DNA of 47,975 nucleotides from Gemmatimonadota bacterium (GCA_029862925.1 JAOTWJ010000008.1:1-47975); one strand, 5' to 3'. Shown: positions 9,672 through 20,002, counted from the first letter of the stretch. The notes: generated from the sequence alone by a model not told the origin. Numbers and translations are program-made.

Positions 9672-11657
9672 CTACTGCCGGGGGCGGGCCCGGTCGGCGG
9701 TCGGCGGCGCCGTCCAGACGTTATTGCCCCGATCGGCATCCGGGAAGACCTGCTCGGCGTCGATTTCCACCTTCACCACGGGTGACGGCGTGCGAACGGT
9801 GATCTCGCCGCGACGGGCACCCGTGAGCCACCGGTCGACGGGAATCTCCGCGCGTGCGGTGGCGCCATCGGCGAGCGTGAGCGTGAGCCGAGCCGGCATC
9901 GGCACCCGCCCGCGGTCTTCCACGACGACCGTCGTACCATTCCGCCCGCTCCGCACCGACTGCACAGCCTGGTCCAGCGTCCAGGTCTCGTAGTACCACG
10001 ACCGCCAGAACCACTCGAGGTTCTGACCGCTCACATCGCTGAAGGTGTTGAACAGGTCCCACGGCTGCGGGTGTTTGAACGCCCAGCGCCGGATATACGT
10101 GTGGTATGCCTTGGCGAACGTCTCCGGGCCCAGCAGCCCGCGCAGCGTCCAGAGCAGCGTGGCCGGCTTGGCGTACGAGGCCGTCCCGTACGCCCAGCCG
10201 TTCGTGTGATAGTCCGACCACGTCATGATTGGGCCTTCCATGTCGGCGCGCGTGATCTGGAGATACCCCTGGTAATTGCCCAGCTCGGAGCGCCCGCCAT
10301 AGAAGTCGTTGCTCGCCGCCCCGCCGTTGAACGACGTCGTGCCCTCGTCCATCCAGGCGTGGCGCCGCTCGTCGTTCCCCACGATCATCGGCACCCACAT
10401 GTGGGCCAGCTCGTGCGCCGTGACGCCGTAAAGCCCGCGGTCGTTCGATGCCCCGCCGATCAGCGTCATCATCGGATACTCCATCCCGCCGCCGATGATG
10501 TCCTCGCCCTCCACCGCGGTCATGTGCGGCCACGGATAGGGATACCCCGTCCAGCGCGACAGGAAAGCGATCGAGTGCTGGGCGTAGCGCCACGCGCTCG
10601 CCCAGACAGGCGCCGTCTCGCGGTAGACGGCGCTGACCAGCGTGTAATCGACTCCACCGTCGCCATCGCGGTCTCCCACCGGGGTCCGCGCCGCGTCCCA
10701 CAGCGACTGGCGCGTGATGCTGTACGCCACGTCCCGCACCGAGTCGGCCGCGAACCGCCACGCGAGCGCACCCGACTCGGCACGCCGGGTGGCCGTGCCC
10801 GGCCCGAAGTCCGCCGCGGTCAGCACGTGCACGACGGTGTCGCTCGTCTGGGCGGCCGCGAGCCGGGCCATGATCGGTACCGGTAGAACGGCTTGCGCAT
10901 TCGTGAGCCGGCCCGTGCCCAGTACGAGCCACCCCTCGGGCACCTCGAGGGTCACGTCGTAGTCGCCGTAGCCCATGTAGAACTCGGCATTGCCGAGGAA
11001 CGCGTCGGTCTGCCAGCCGCCGACGTCGTCGAACACGGCCATCTGCGGATACCAGTACGCGAGGTAAAAGAGGTTGTCACGGCTCCAACCCATCCGCCCG
11101 CCGGCCCCTTCCTGAGGAATCCGGTAGCCGAAGTCGAGCTCCAGCACCGTCGAGTCCCCGGCGGCGAGCGGGCGCGGCAACCGCAGCTGCAGTGCGGTTC
11201 CCAGCACCACATAGTCCCCACCCCGACCGGCGCGCAGCTCCCGGTCCTGCGCCACGACGCGCGTGATCTCCATGCCGCCCGTGACCTCCGCAGGACGGTT
11301 CCGGACGACGCCCTCGGCGTGGACGTTCTGTATGATCTGAAGGGCCAGCACGGGCAGCGGCTTCGGCGAGCGATTCAGGTAGACGATGCGCGCGGTGCCG
11401 TCGATTCGCTTGTTCGCGACATCGAGCCGCGCGCGGATCGTGTAGCGACTCCAGTTCTGCCAGTACGTGGGTCCCGGAACGCCGGTCGTGCTCCGCGTGC
11501 CGTTGGCGATCGCCTGCTGGAATCCGCGGGGCAGATCGATCGGATAGGGGAGAGGACGGGCGCGCTCGGCCGACACGGGGCTTTGCGCCGCAGCGACCGA
11601 AGTCGTGCCGCACGCGAGGAGCAGAACGACCGGGAGGGCGAACTGGATGTTTCGCAT
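9672..11657 (-). CDS. M1-family (gluzincin) metallopeptidase, secreted
   Basis: GVTAHELAHMWVPMIVGNDERRHAWMDEGTTSF (HExxH...E), GGGMEYPMM; signal peptide MRNIQFALPVVLLLACGTTSVAAAQ. Confidence 0.88.
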   Translation of the reverse strand: MRNIQFALPVVLLLACGTTSVAAAQSPVSAERARPLPYPIDLPRGFQQAIANGTRSTTGVPGPTYWQNWSRYTIRARLDVANKRIDGTARIVYLNRSPKPLPVLALQIIQNVHAEGVVRNRPAEVTGGMEITRVVAQDRELRAGRGGDYVVLGTALQLRLPRPLAAGDSTVLELDFGYRIPQEGAGGRMGWSRDNLFYLAYWYPQMAVFDDVGGWQTDAFLGNAEFYMGYGDYDVTLEVPEGWLVLGTGRLTNAQAVLPVPIMARLAAAQTSDTVVHVLTAADFGPGTATRRAESGALAWRFAADSVRDVAYSITRQSLWDAARTPVGDRDGDGGVDYTLVSAVYRETAPVWASAWRYAQHSIAFLSRWTGYPYPWPHMTAVEGEDIIGGGMEYPMMTLIGGASNDRGLYGVTAHELAHMWVPMIVGNDERRHAWMDEGTTSFNGGAASNDFYGGRSELGNYQGYLQITRADMEGPIMTWSDYHTNGWAYGTASYAKPATLLWTLRGLLGPETFAKAYHTYIRRWAFKHPQPWDLFNTFSDVSGQNLEWFWRSWYYETWTLDQAVQSVRSGRNGTTVVVEDRGRVPMPARLTLTLADGATARAEIPVDRWLTGARRGEITVRTPSPVVKVEIDAEQVFPDADRGNNVWTAPPTADRARPRQ

Positions 11658-11734
11658 TGAATCGAGGCCTCGATGAACGGGATGATGGGTGGGTAATCGT
11701 ACCGCGGCCGAGCCGAATTGTGCCGGATGCGCGC

Positions 11735-11899
11735 TCAGGGCATGACGCGCGCGGCGATCCGCCGTCCAGCATAGACGCCCACGCCGGTGCCGACGACGCT
11801 CAGTAGGAATGCGGTCATGACGCCGACGTGCGCGCCGGCCCACCAGCCGAGCGCTCCGCCGAGCGCGGCACCGATCCAGGCGAAGAGCTTGAAGGTCAT
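11735..11899 (-). CDS. Small glycine-rich membrane protein
   Basis: MTFKLFAWIGAALGGALGWWAGAHVGVMTAFLLSVVGTGVGVYAGRRIAARVMP. Confidence 0.5.
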   Translation of the reverse strand: MTFKLFAWIGAALGGALGWWAGAHVGVMTAFLLSVVGTGVGVYAGRRIAARVMP

Positions 11900-11906
11900 C
11901 TGGTGG

Positions 11907-12221
11907 CTAGGGAGACGGTGGAAGGCCCCGCCCGCGCCAGACGCGGATTCGCCCGCCACAGAACTGTCCGGTGAAGAACGCGGCGACCAGGATCGGGACG
12001 GTAGTCAACCGCCACGCCACGCCCGTGGCCAACCGTATCCCGACAACGAGGGGGACGGGTGCGTGCACGGCCAGGAACCACGGAAGCGTGAACCGCCGCG
12101 TCCCCGCCCGCCAGAACCCGAAGGGGAGATTGACACAGGCGACACCGATCGCCGCCAGCCAGAGGGCACGCGTAGTCACCTCCTGCAGGACCCCCCCGAG
12201 GAGAACGACCGCCCCGGTCAC
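11907..12221 (-). CDS. Hypothetical membrane protein
   Basis: 104 aa with several hydrophobic segments; start overlaps preceding stop (12218). Confidence 0.55.
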   Translation of the reverse strand: MTGAVVLLGGVLQEVTTRALWLAAIGVACVNLPFGFWRAGTRRFTLPWFLAVHAPVPLVVGIRLATGVAWRLTTVPILVAAFFTGQFCGGRIRVWRGRGLPPSP

Positions 12222-12760
12222 TGGCGCAGCTCCGCCGGGACCGGGTGCTCGGGGCTGGGCAGGTCGTTGACGATCGCCGCAATCTGCCAGCGGCCATCAC
12301 GTCGCACCAGCGAGAAGCTGTCCACGCCCTGCTGCGGCGGCCTCGATGACCCGGGGATGTGTGCTTCGTACAGGACGAGCACCTGCGCCACGTCCCGGAA
12401 GACGAGCGGGCGCAGCCGGACAATGCGTTCGACGAAGCCGGCTCCACGAACGTCCTCGCGTTGTGCGAACGTCACGAAGTCCGCGACGAAGCTCTCAACC
12501 GTGAACACCGTGCTCGTGGTCCGCCCCGTGCGCAAGACGATCACGGCCTCGGGGAGAAACAGCGCACGGACGGCATCCCAATCCGGAGTGGCGGCAGTGG
12601 TGAACGTCACCAACTCGTACAGCCGGTGTACGGCGTCCTCCGCGGTCGCTGGGGCCGGTGTCGTGCTGGTCGGCGGGGCCTGCGCGCGGAGCGTGCCGGC
12701 GAGCGTGACAGCCAACAGGCTGCACAAACGGAGGGCGCGGCTTCTACTTGCGGTAGACAT
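12218..12760 (-). CDS. Secreted NTF2/SnoaL-like protein
   Basis: Signal peptide MSTASRSRALRLCSLLAVTLAGTLRAQ; DAVHRLYELVTFTTAATPDWDAVRALFLPEAVIV...VRRDGRWQIAAIVND. Confidence 0.6.
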   Translation of the reverse strand: MSTASRSRALRLCSLLAVTLAGTLRAQAPPTSTTPAPATAEDAVHRLYELVTFTTAATPDWDAVRALFLPEAVIVLRTGRTTSTVFTVESFVADFVTFAQREDVRGAGFVERIVRLRPLVFRDVAQVLVLYEAHIPGSSRPPQQGVDSFSLVRRDGRWQIAAIVNDLPSPEHPVPAELRQ

Positions 12761-13205
12761 AGACGGCGGTCTGTCCTTCCTCCGACAGGTCCTGCTCGAT
12801 GACCAGGGTTCCGTTGGCCGCCACGGCGGTAAATGACATGTTCTGGATGAGATTCGAAACGAACCGGAGGCCTCCGTCGGTCGTCGCAAACGCTCCGCCA
12901 TCCACCCACGCGGTGATCGGCTCCGGGGTGTCAAACACGAGGAGCTGGCGCTCGACGCGGTGCTCGTACGTTCCGTCCGGCTTCACGTCGAGCGATCCGG
13001 CGGTCACCACGACCTTGACCTGCAGGTCACGAGCCGGGTCGGGGATGATCGTGTCGAGCACCACGGCCGGCAGGGGCTGCCCGGCCGCGGTTTCGAGCGC
13101 GTACACGCCGAGCAGGGCGTTCAACTGCAGCGCGCCGTCAGCGCACGCGGCGCCGGCAAGCGTCACCGCCCCGACCAGCAGGCGAGACAATCGCGCTGGT
13201 GTCAC
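12744..13205 (-). CDS. Hypothetical exported (lipo)protein
   Basis: GTG 13205 overlaps upstream stop (GTGA); VTPARLSRLLVGAVTLAGAACADGALQLNALLGVYALETAAGQPLPAVV. Confidence 0.55.
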   Translation of the reverse strand: MTPARLSRLLVGAVTLAGAACADGALQLNALLGVYALETAAGQPLPAVVLDTIIPDPARDLQVKVVVTAGSLDVKPDGTYEHRVERQLLVFDTPEPITAWVDGGAFATTDGGLRFVSNLIQNMSFTAVAANGTLVIEQDLSEEGQTAVYVYRK

Positions 13206-13666
13206 GGCCCGAACGAATCGGTGTTCCACATGTCCGTCAGAATCAACCAGCGACCGTCCGGCTGCCGTTTCAGGACGCTCAGCTGTTTGCCGGCGTACGT
13301 GAACGGCTGGGGCGAGCCCCTCAGGAAGATCGTCATTGTGAACTGGAAGCGGGCGTACGCCAGAACCGGACCCGTCTCGACCTCGATCGAGCGGATCGTC
13401 CAGTCCGGCACGCTGTCCACGGCGCCAAGGCTCTGACGAATTGCGGCGTGGCCCCGCACCGCCGGCGCGTTCATCGGGAGGCGAACGGCGTCGGCGGCAA
13501 AATGCGCGACGGCGGCATCCCAGTCGCCGTCCACCACCGCCTGCACGTATCCCCGCACGACCGCGGTCGCATCGGCGCTGCTCGTTTGTCCAACTGCCGG
13601 GGTGGCCAGGCTGGCAAGCGTGAGCGCGCCGGCGAGAAAAGCGATCTGCGTCATCGAGAATGGCAT
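13202..13666 (-). CDS. Secreted NTF2/SnoaL-like (DUF4440-type) protein
   Basis: MPFSMTQIAFLAGALTLASLATPAVGQ; VVRGYVQAVVDGDWDAAVAHFAADAVRLPMNAPAVRGHAAI. Confidence 0.7.
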   Translation of the reverse strand: MPFSMTQIAFLAGALTLASLATPAVGQTSSADATAVVRGYVQAVVDGDWDAAVAHFAADAVRLPMNAPAVRGHAAIRQSLGAVDSVPDWTIRSIEVETGPVLAYARFQFTMTIFLRGSPQPFTYAGKQLSVLKRQPDGRWLILTDMWNTDSFGP

Positions 13667-13722
13667 GGCAATCCCTCCTCACTGAGGCACGCCGCAACCT
13701 ACCGTCGCGGAGCGCCGTCCGG

Positions 13723-14943
13723 CTACCGCCCGGTCGAGAGCGCCGTCAGCACCGCGTCGAGCACGGCGTCGAGCACGGACGGGTACCGCCCGCCGAAGAC
13801 GTTCCAGCTGTTCAGCACGGCCACGACCTGATCTTCGGGAAGGATGAGGAGGTACTGGCCGCCGAATCCGAGGCCGGCCCACACCTCCTCACCGTCGCGA
13901 TCGAGACGCCACCACTGGTAGCCGTAGCCCCAGTTGCGGATTCCCACGCGATCCACACGTCGGGCGGTAGACGCCTGCACCCAGCCCTCCGGCAGAATCC
14001 GTCGGCCATTCCAGACCCCGTCTCGAAGGTACAGATAGCCGATCTTGGCCAGCTGTTCCGCCTCGAGATACAAGCCGCCTTCCGTATCCGGCAGCCCCGT
14101 CGGTGTGCGCTTCCAGTGGTAGTCGCGAATCCCCAGCGGTCCGAAGAGATGTGTCTCGGCGTATCGGTCGACCGTCTGACCGGTTGCCCGGTGGATGATC
14201 CCCGACATCAGGTGGCTGCCGCCGCTGTTATAGGCCCACTTCGTGCCGGGGTCGGCGTCCATTGGCTGCGTGAGCGTGAACTGGATCCAGTCCGGACTCA
14301 ATTCGAGCTGCAACGTGGTGTTCGTGGAATCGAGCGGCCGGTCGGTCTCGTGCCACTCGAGACCGGTGCGCATCGTGAGGAGATCGTCCAGGGTCGCGCG
14401 GCGCAACCGCGGATCCACGTGCGACAGATCGTAGTCACCGAAAAACGACAGAAGGGAGGCGCTGGTGCCGGTGATCTCGCCACGCCGGATCGCGATGCCG
14501 ATCAACGCCGAGGTGACCGATTTCGTCACGGACTGGAGGGTGTGGACGTCACGGCCGCGGTAGTACGGGTGGAAGTCGGGATGATAGTAGTTGAACTCGT
14601 GCACCTCTGCGGCGGCCATGCACGCGTCGCTCCCGCAGCCGAGGGGGTCCCGCGCGCCGCGACTCACGGTGCCGTAGTCCCGGGCGTACCGCTCGCTCAC
14701 GACGCGGTAGCCGTTGCGGACGATCACGAGCCGGTCGATGTGCCCATAGGTGCCGGCGCGGATCTCCCGATCCAGCGCGCTCAGCGGAGACCGGTTGAGA
14801 CCTTGCGATTCGGGGGAGGCCACCGCCCACCCGTCCGTGGGCCAGGGAACCTGCGCCCGGAGACCCTGTGGGCCGGCGGCTGCGACGCAGACGACCAGCA
14901 GCGCGAGGGCTGAACGCGAGGCGCACGCGAATCGGAGGTTCAT
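13723..14943 (-). CDS. Serine hydrolase (class C beta-lactamase/PBP-like)
   Basis: LQSVTKSVTSALIGIAIRRGEI (SxxK), KWAYNSGGSHLMSGII (YxN), signal peptide. Confidence 0.85.
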   Translation of the reverse strand: MNLRFACASRSALALLVVCVAAAGPQGLRAQVPWPTDGWAVASPESQGLNRSPLSALDREIRAGTYGHIDRLVIVRNGYRVVSERYARDYGTVSRGARDPLGCGSDACMAAAEVHEFNYYHPDFHPYYRGRDVHTLQSVTKSVTSALIGIAIRRGEITGTSASLLSFFGDYDLSHVDPRLRRATLDDLLTMRTGLEWHETDRPLDSTNTTLQLELSPDWIQFTLTQPMDADPGTKWAYNSGGSHLMSGIIHRATGQTVDRYAETHLFGPLGIRDYHWKRTPTGLPDTEGGLYLEAEQLAKIGYLYLRDGVWNGRRILPEGWVQASTARRVDRVGIRNWGYGYQWWRLDRDGEEVWAGLGFGGQYLLILPEDQVVAVLNSWNVFGGRYPSVLDAVLDAVLTALSTGR

Positions 14944-15111
14944 CGGCGGGCCTCCACAGGCCGGGCGAACGACGAGTAAAGCTGACGGACCGATGGGGCG
15001 CCGGCAAGCGACTGGTGCCGTGGGCGTTGAAGCTTCGGCGATTGCCGGGGAACGGACGGACGCGGCGCCGACCGCCGTCGTCACCGCCTCTGACCCTCGA
15101 GTCCGGCAGGC

Positions 15112-17190
15112 TCAGCGCGTCGTGGCTGCCAGCTCCCGCACGGCTCCCGCCAGCATCCGCACCTTGGCCGCGTCGGACGATCGGCTCGCGTCGCCGTCGA
15201 GCTGTGTCGCCAGCTGCAGCAGCCCCTCGCGCCGCGCCGTGCCCGCCGCCCGCTCGGCCCGGGTCAGCTCCTGCCGCACAGCCACGATCCGACCGGGGAG
15301 CCCGTTCGACCGCTCGAGCTGATCCGCGTACGCGCGCGCGAGCGCGAAGCTCGGCGGCCAGACGAACCTGGGCTGGCCCTGCGCGTTGAGGTAGTCGAGG
15401 CGCACCGTCTTCGCCGCATCGATCTCGTTCTGCGACAGGAAGACGCTCGGGATCAACTCGAAGATGTCGAGCCCACGCGCGATCTCGGAGCTTACGAGCA
15501 CCCCGTTGTACCAGTACACCGACCAGCTCCCGGCCATTTCCATTCGCGAGGCGTCCACGGGGCCGCGGTCGTGAAACGCGATTTCGATGGGATTCGCGGG
15601 GTCGGTCCAGTCGAATATCGAAATCCCGCCCTGATACCACCCCTGCACCATCACGTCCCGGCCCGGAATGGGAATCAGCGACCCGTTGTGCGCCACGCAG
15701 TTCTCCTCGGGCGTCTGCGGCACGGGCAGCTTATAGTAGCTCTTGAAATGCATCTGCCGGCCTGCGACGGTGAAGATTGCGTTTGCACCCCATTCTTTCG
15801 GGTCAGTGGCGCGGCATTTCGGCTGGCCGCCGCCGCCCCATTCGTCGGTGAACAGGATCTTGCTGCCGTCGTTGTTGAAGGTCGCCGAGTGCCAGTAGGA
15901 GAAGTTCGAGTCACTCACCGCCGCGAGGCGCGTCGGGTTCACGGGATCGCTGATGTCGAGCAGAAGCCCGTAGCCCCCACAGGCGCCGCCCGCCAGGCCG
16001 ATCGCCGGATAGAGCGTGATGTCATGGCACTGCGTAGGACCGGGGCGCGGGCCCTCGGCCGGGCCGGGACGACTGCCGACCATCCGCGCGACCATGTCGG
16101 GCAACGCCTGCCGCAACGACGCGCTGTCCGCGGCCGTCGGCGCGCCGGTCCCGCCGCGGGCCTTCACGACCCCGTCGAGCATCTCCTCCGTCATGCGTTC
16201 CGGCAGCACGAACTCCTGGCCTTCCACCTCCACGACAAAGGCGCCCCGGGCCTTCGCCCGCTCGATCGCGGCGCGGTCTTCTGGCGCTGCGCCGTGCGTG
16301 GGGGGGGCGACGAGGTCGTGGAAGATCCGCGGCGAACTCACGATCGCCGCTTGCTCTGGATGGGCGAGCGGCACCTTGATGACCTCGATCCGGAACAGCG
16401 CGGAGTTCGGGTCCTCGTCCGGCGGCGCGCCGGAGCAGCCGGGCAGCTCCTCCTCGGGGCGCACCGGGGCCGAGCCGGAGATGTAGACGTACACGTGGTC
16501 CGCGTCCTTCGGATCCACGAGCACGGAATGCGTATGGGAGCCGCGGCACGTCTGCACGTTGCCGATGTACTTGGGATTCCGGATGTCGCCGATGTCGAAG
16601 ATGCGGATCCCGCGCAGCCGATGATGGCTCACGGCTTCCTGCACGCCCTCCGTGCCGCAGTCGAGGCGGCCTTCGAGTCCCTCACCCGAGACGAACAACA
16701 AGTGCTTGTAGACTGACACGTCGCTCTGTGACGCGGGGCAGACATGACCGACGACGAGGCCGGGCTGGCTGGGGTCCGAGATGTCCCACACCTGAATGCC
16801 GTTGAAGTTGCCCTGGATGGCGTAGGTGCCGGTGAAGGCGAGATCGGAATTCATGGCGCCGAGGAACTCCCTCGGGGGTGGGGTCGTCGAAAGGACGCGG
16901 AGATTCCAGACGGCCTCCTCGGCGTCCAGTAATCCCGCCCGGAGTCCGACCCGCGGATCGGCGGCCGCCACCGTCGCGCTCGCCGCGGGCACCGGGGCGC
17001 CCATCCCGGACGTGGAGGTCGACGGCGCGCACGCGGCTGCGCCAAGCAGTCCCGACATCAGCGCAAGCGTCCCGAGCTGCGCGGTCACGCGTCCGGCCGG
17101 CCGGATCGAAGACGGGGATACCAGAGCCATAACGGGTTCCTGTGTAAGGGCGAAGAGGGAATGATCGACGGGCGTGGCCCGGTTGATCAT
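15112..17190 (-). CDS. LVIVD-repeat / beta-propeller secreted protein
   Basis: GIQVWDISDPSQPGLVVGH, GIRIFDIGDIRNPKYIGNVQT, GISIFDWTDPANPIEIAFHD repeats; ATGA overlap with DUF305 gene. Confidence 0.7.
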   Translation of the reverse strand: MINRATPVDHSLFALTQEPVMALVSPSSIRPAGRVTAQLGTLALMSGLLGAAACAPSTSTSGMGAPVPAASATVAAADPRVGLRAGLLDAEEAVWNLRVLSTTPPPREFLGAMNSDLAFTGTYAIQGNFNGIQVWDISDPSQPGLVVGHVCPASQSDVSVYKHLLFVSGEGLEGRLDCGTEGVQEAVSHHRLRGIRIFDIGDIRNPKYIGNVQTCRGSHTHSVLVDPKDADHVYVYISGSAPVRPEEELPGCSGAPPDEDPNSALFRIEVIKVPLAHPEQAAIVSSPRIFHDLVAPPTHGAAPEDRAAIERAKARGAFVVEVEGQEFVLPERMTEEMLDGVVKARGGTGAPTAADSASLRQALPDMVARMVGSRPGPAEGPRPGPTQCHDITLYPAIGLAGGACGGYGLLLDISDPVNPTRLAAVSDSNFSYWHSATFNNDGSKILFTDEWGGGGQPKCRATDPKEWGANAIFTVAGRQMHFKSYYKLPVPQTPEENCVAHNGSLIPIPGRDVMVQGWYQGGISIFDWTDPANPIEIAFHDRGPVDASRMEMAGSWSVYWYNGVLVSSEIARGLDIFELIPSVFLSQNEIDAAKTVRLDYLNAQGQPRFVWPPSFALARAYADQLERSNGLPGRIVAVRQELTRAERAAGTARREGLLQLATQLDGDASRSSDAAKVRMLAGAVRELAATTR

Positions 17191-17873
17191 GGGGCCCGGC
17201 CCTCGGCCAAAGCGGCAAGCATGCGCTCCATCCGGTCGATTTCCGTGATTTGATCCACCTGGATGTCGGAGGCCAGCTTGAAGACCGCCGCGTCCTGCGC
17301 GGCGCCGTCGGTGGCGAACAGGCCATACACCATAACCACGGCGCCGCGGTGGTGCTGGATCATGAACGTGAGAAAGAGCCGGTCGAACGCCGGCCCCCGC
17401 GCCTCGTCGAGCTGCCGCATCTGCTCGTCGGAGAGCATCCCGGGCATGTGCGGGGCGTGCTCGGCGCCCTGCACCATCACGGCCGTGCCCTGGATACGCA
17501 CCTCGGGGACGGGCTCCCTGCGGTCCCCGAGCCAGTGCTGCATGGTGGCGATCTCGTCCTGCTGGGCGTTGATGATCCGCGCTGCCAGGGTCTGTACCGA
17601 CGCGCTGGCCCCATGGGTGGGAGCGAGCCCCGCCATGACGAGGGCCTGCGCGTGATGGCCGATCATGCCCGTCATGAAGCGGACGTCGGCCTCGGTGTAG
17701 CGCAAACGGGCGCTGTCCCGCCGGGCCTTGGCGATCGTCTCCAGCTCGGCGACCGATCCGACCGCTGGCGGCGGGGCAGTCGCTACGCCGGTTCGGGAGC
17801 CGCCGGCGCAGGCGGTCGCACCGAGCGTTGCGAGCAAGGCGGCGGCAAGCCAGGACGGGTCAGGGACTCTCAT
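17187..17873 (-). CDS. DUF305 domain protein
   Basis: YTEADVRFMTGMIGHHAQALVMAGLA...QQDEIATMQHWL...HMPGMLSDEQMRQLDEARGPAFDRLFLTFMIQHHRGAVVM. Confidence 0.85.
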   Translation of the reverse strand: MRVPDPSWLAAALLATLGATACAGGSRTGVATAPPPAVGSVAELETIAKARRDSARLRYTEADVRFMTGMIGHHAQALVMAGLAPTHGASASVQTLAARIINAQQDEIATMQHWLGDRREPVPEVRIQGTAVMVQGAEHAPHMPGMLSDEQMRQLDEARGPAFDRLFLTFMIQHHRGAVVMVYGLFATDGAAQDAAVFKLASDIQVDQITEIDRMERMLAALAEGRAP

Positions 17874-17995
17874 GCCTCAACTGGGGTCGCGGGACGTCGG
17901 CGTCGGGGAGCGGCCGGCTGCGCTCCCCGCTGGAGATAAGCTATACGCGGGGGCGGACGCTAGGGTTTCAGGGATCTGGGCGAGGCCGGGATCCG

Positions 17996-18598
17996 CTATC
18001 GCGGCGCGATGGCGAGGATCCTCACGAGCCGGCCGACCATGCAGATCGTCCCGACGTCCGTCGCGGACTCGATCACGGCCTGCACTGCGCTCCCATCCAC
18101 GCGGAACTCCGCGGGCAGGCCGAGCGGTTCGTAGCGCACGGAGTCGGTGTCGAGTGCCCAGCACCCGCCCTCGACGTCGACGAAGCGGACGGTCGCCGTG
18201 ACGGCCGACGCCCCGGCGGCCAGCGGGACCAATGCCGATCGGGGCTCGACCACCTGCTTCCCGCCCGCGCCGTCGGGGACCACCGTCCACCACAGCACGA
18301 CCGCCGCCGCGGCGCCAGGGACGTACCCTCCGATTTCCGCTTCGGGTACCACCGCACTTTCCTGCGGCTGCAGCGTGCAGTCGTCGAGGTTGGGGCATGG
18401 GCCCCAGCTGGCCAGCGTGCGCGAGAAGTAATCGTACTCCAGCACCGTGTAGGCGATCGGCCCGTCCGTCGTGTTGACGATCCGGACCCCGCCGGCGACG
18501 CGCTGCAACGGGAGCTGATCGTCGGAGGGGGCGGTGGCGTCCGTGGCACAGGCCGCCAACAGGGCGGTGGCGAGGAGGGTGCGGTAGGCGCGGTGCAT
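17996..18598 (-). CDS. Hypothetical lipoprotein
   Basis: Lipobox MHRAYRTLLATALLAACATDATAPSDD. Confidence 0.6.
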   Translation of the reverse strand: MHRAYRTLLATALLAACATDATAPSDDQLPLQRVAGGVRIVNTTDGPIAYTVLEYDYFSRTLASWGPCPNLDDCTLQPQESAVVPEAEIGGYVPGAAAAVVLWWTVVPDGAGGKQVVEPRSALVPLAAGASAVTATVRFVDVEGGCWALDTDSVRYEPLGLPAEFRVDGSAVQAVIESATDVGTICMVGRLVRILAIAPR

Positions 18599-18734
18599 CG
18601 GGAGCCTCGGTCGCGGTTACTCCGGATACCCTGTTCCCCCTCGCCGCGTCACGTGCCGGTCGAAGTGGCGGGCGAGGAGGGGCGGCGGACAGGTGTCCCC
18701 GCCCCCCCCATTGGTCTTGGGCTCGATGGTCCCC

Positions 18735-19727
18735 TCACTGGCCCACGTACCGCACGATGTCGTTACGCTGGGCGGTAAAGCTCGCCAGCGGCTCAGCGAT
18801 CAGGAACTTCTCCTGCACCGACGCGATCCGCATCTTCCCGAGCCGAGTTTCGGTTGCTCCCAGTGATAGTCCCGTCTCGGGATCCACCAGCTTCTCGCCT
18901 GGGCGGAACACTTCGAGCACGTCGCCCACGCGGAGGCCCATGTCTTCCCCGGCGTTGACGTAGACCTGACCGCTGCGCACCGTGACCACCCGCCCCTGCC
19001 ACGGGGTGTCGCCCAATTCCTTGACGATCTGCGCGACGGCGTCGCTCACGGCCTCGCGGGTTGCCGCGCCCAGCGGCGTCTTCTCGAAGTCGGCCGCGTT
19101 GTAGTCGAAGACCGCGGTGCCGAGATCGAAGTTGTTCATGCTCTGTTCGGCTTCGGCCTCACTCTTCACCGAAGTCGTGATCTGGCCGGTCTCCACTTCG
19201 ATGATGCGGCTGTCGAGCACGAGCAGCGCCGTGATCTTGGCCTTGCCTCCGCCCACCCGCACGCGCCCGGCCAGAGGGACCTTCACGGGCACCTTGACCG
19301 CGCCACCCTTGGTGCTGCCGGCCTGGCCGTACGAGAACTCGGTGATCTCGGGGCGGACGAGAAACTGCGCGCCCACGAGCCGACCGGCCTGGGAGGCCGT
19401 CTCCTGGTTTACCGCCCCGCTCCGCTGCAGGTCCTGCTCGGCGAAGACGTCGTCGAGGGCCTTGCGCTCCACGACGATGAACCGTCCGGTCTTGAGGAGC
19501 TCGGCCACCATCATCTCCGTGAGGCCGCGCGCAAAGGTCTGCCGTTCGCGCATGAACACGTCCGGCGAGTTGCCGCCGCTCATCCAGGCGCTTTGGACCA
19601 CGCCGGGATCCCATTCGGTTTCCATGACCGCAATGCGGACCTTGGGCCCTCCCTGCGGGGCTTGGGCCGCGAGCCACGGGGGGGTGACGGCCATGAGCGT
19701 GAGCGGTACCACGAGCAGCGGACGCAT
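18735..19727 (-). CDS. CsgG/HfaB-family secreted protein
   Basis: Signal peptide; FARGLTEMMVAELLKTGRFIVVERKALDDVFAEQDLQRSG...AGRLVGAQFLVRPEITEF. Confidence 0.78.
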   Translation of the reverse strand: MRPLLVVPLTLMAVTPPWLAAQAPQGGPKVRIAVMETEWDPGVVQSAWMSGGNSPDVFMRERQTFARGLTEMMVAELLKTGRFIVVERKALDDVFAEQDLQRSGAVNQETASQAGRLVGAQFLVRPEITEFSYGQAGSTKGGAVKVPVKVPLAGRVRVGGGKAKITALLVLDSRIIEVETGQITTSVKSEAEAEQSMNNFDLGTAVFDYNAADFEKTPLGAATREAVSDAVAQIVKELGDTPWQGRVVTVRSGQVYVNAGEDMGLRVGDVLEVFRPGEKLVDPETGLSLGATETRLGKMRIASVQEKFLIAEPLASFTAQRNDIVRYVGQ

Positions 19728-20002
19728 GCGGACCCTCCTTCACCGGTGGTATCCGAGGCCGGCCCCCAATCTCCGTACCTGGGGAGCGCGGTGTCGGGCG
19801 GACTAGTATCAAGCCATAGCGGGGTTCCCCGCGTCATCTCAGAGTGCGGTCGCCGGGCTGTGGGGCTGCCGACGCGCTAATGTGACGCCACGCCGACCGC
19901 ATGTCCACCAGCGCCCTGCCATTTCGGGGCCGCGCGTGCTACTCTGGGGTCCCCGGCGCTCGTCGCGTCTGCGTCAGTGGCGAAACACCAGAACCGGTTC
20001 TC

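Noticed and set aside
13738-13785. Short GTCGAGCACGGC tandem repeat
   Set aside because: Encodes VLDAVLDAVL at the serine hydrolase C-terminus; ordinary coding repetition.
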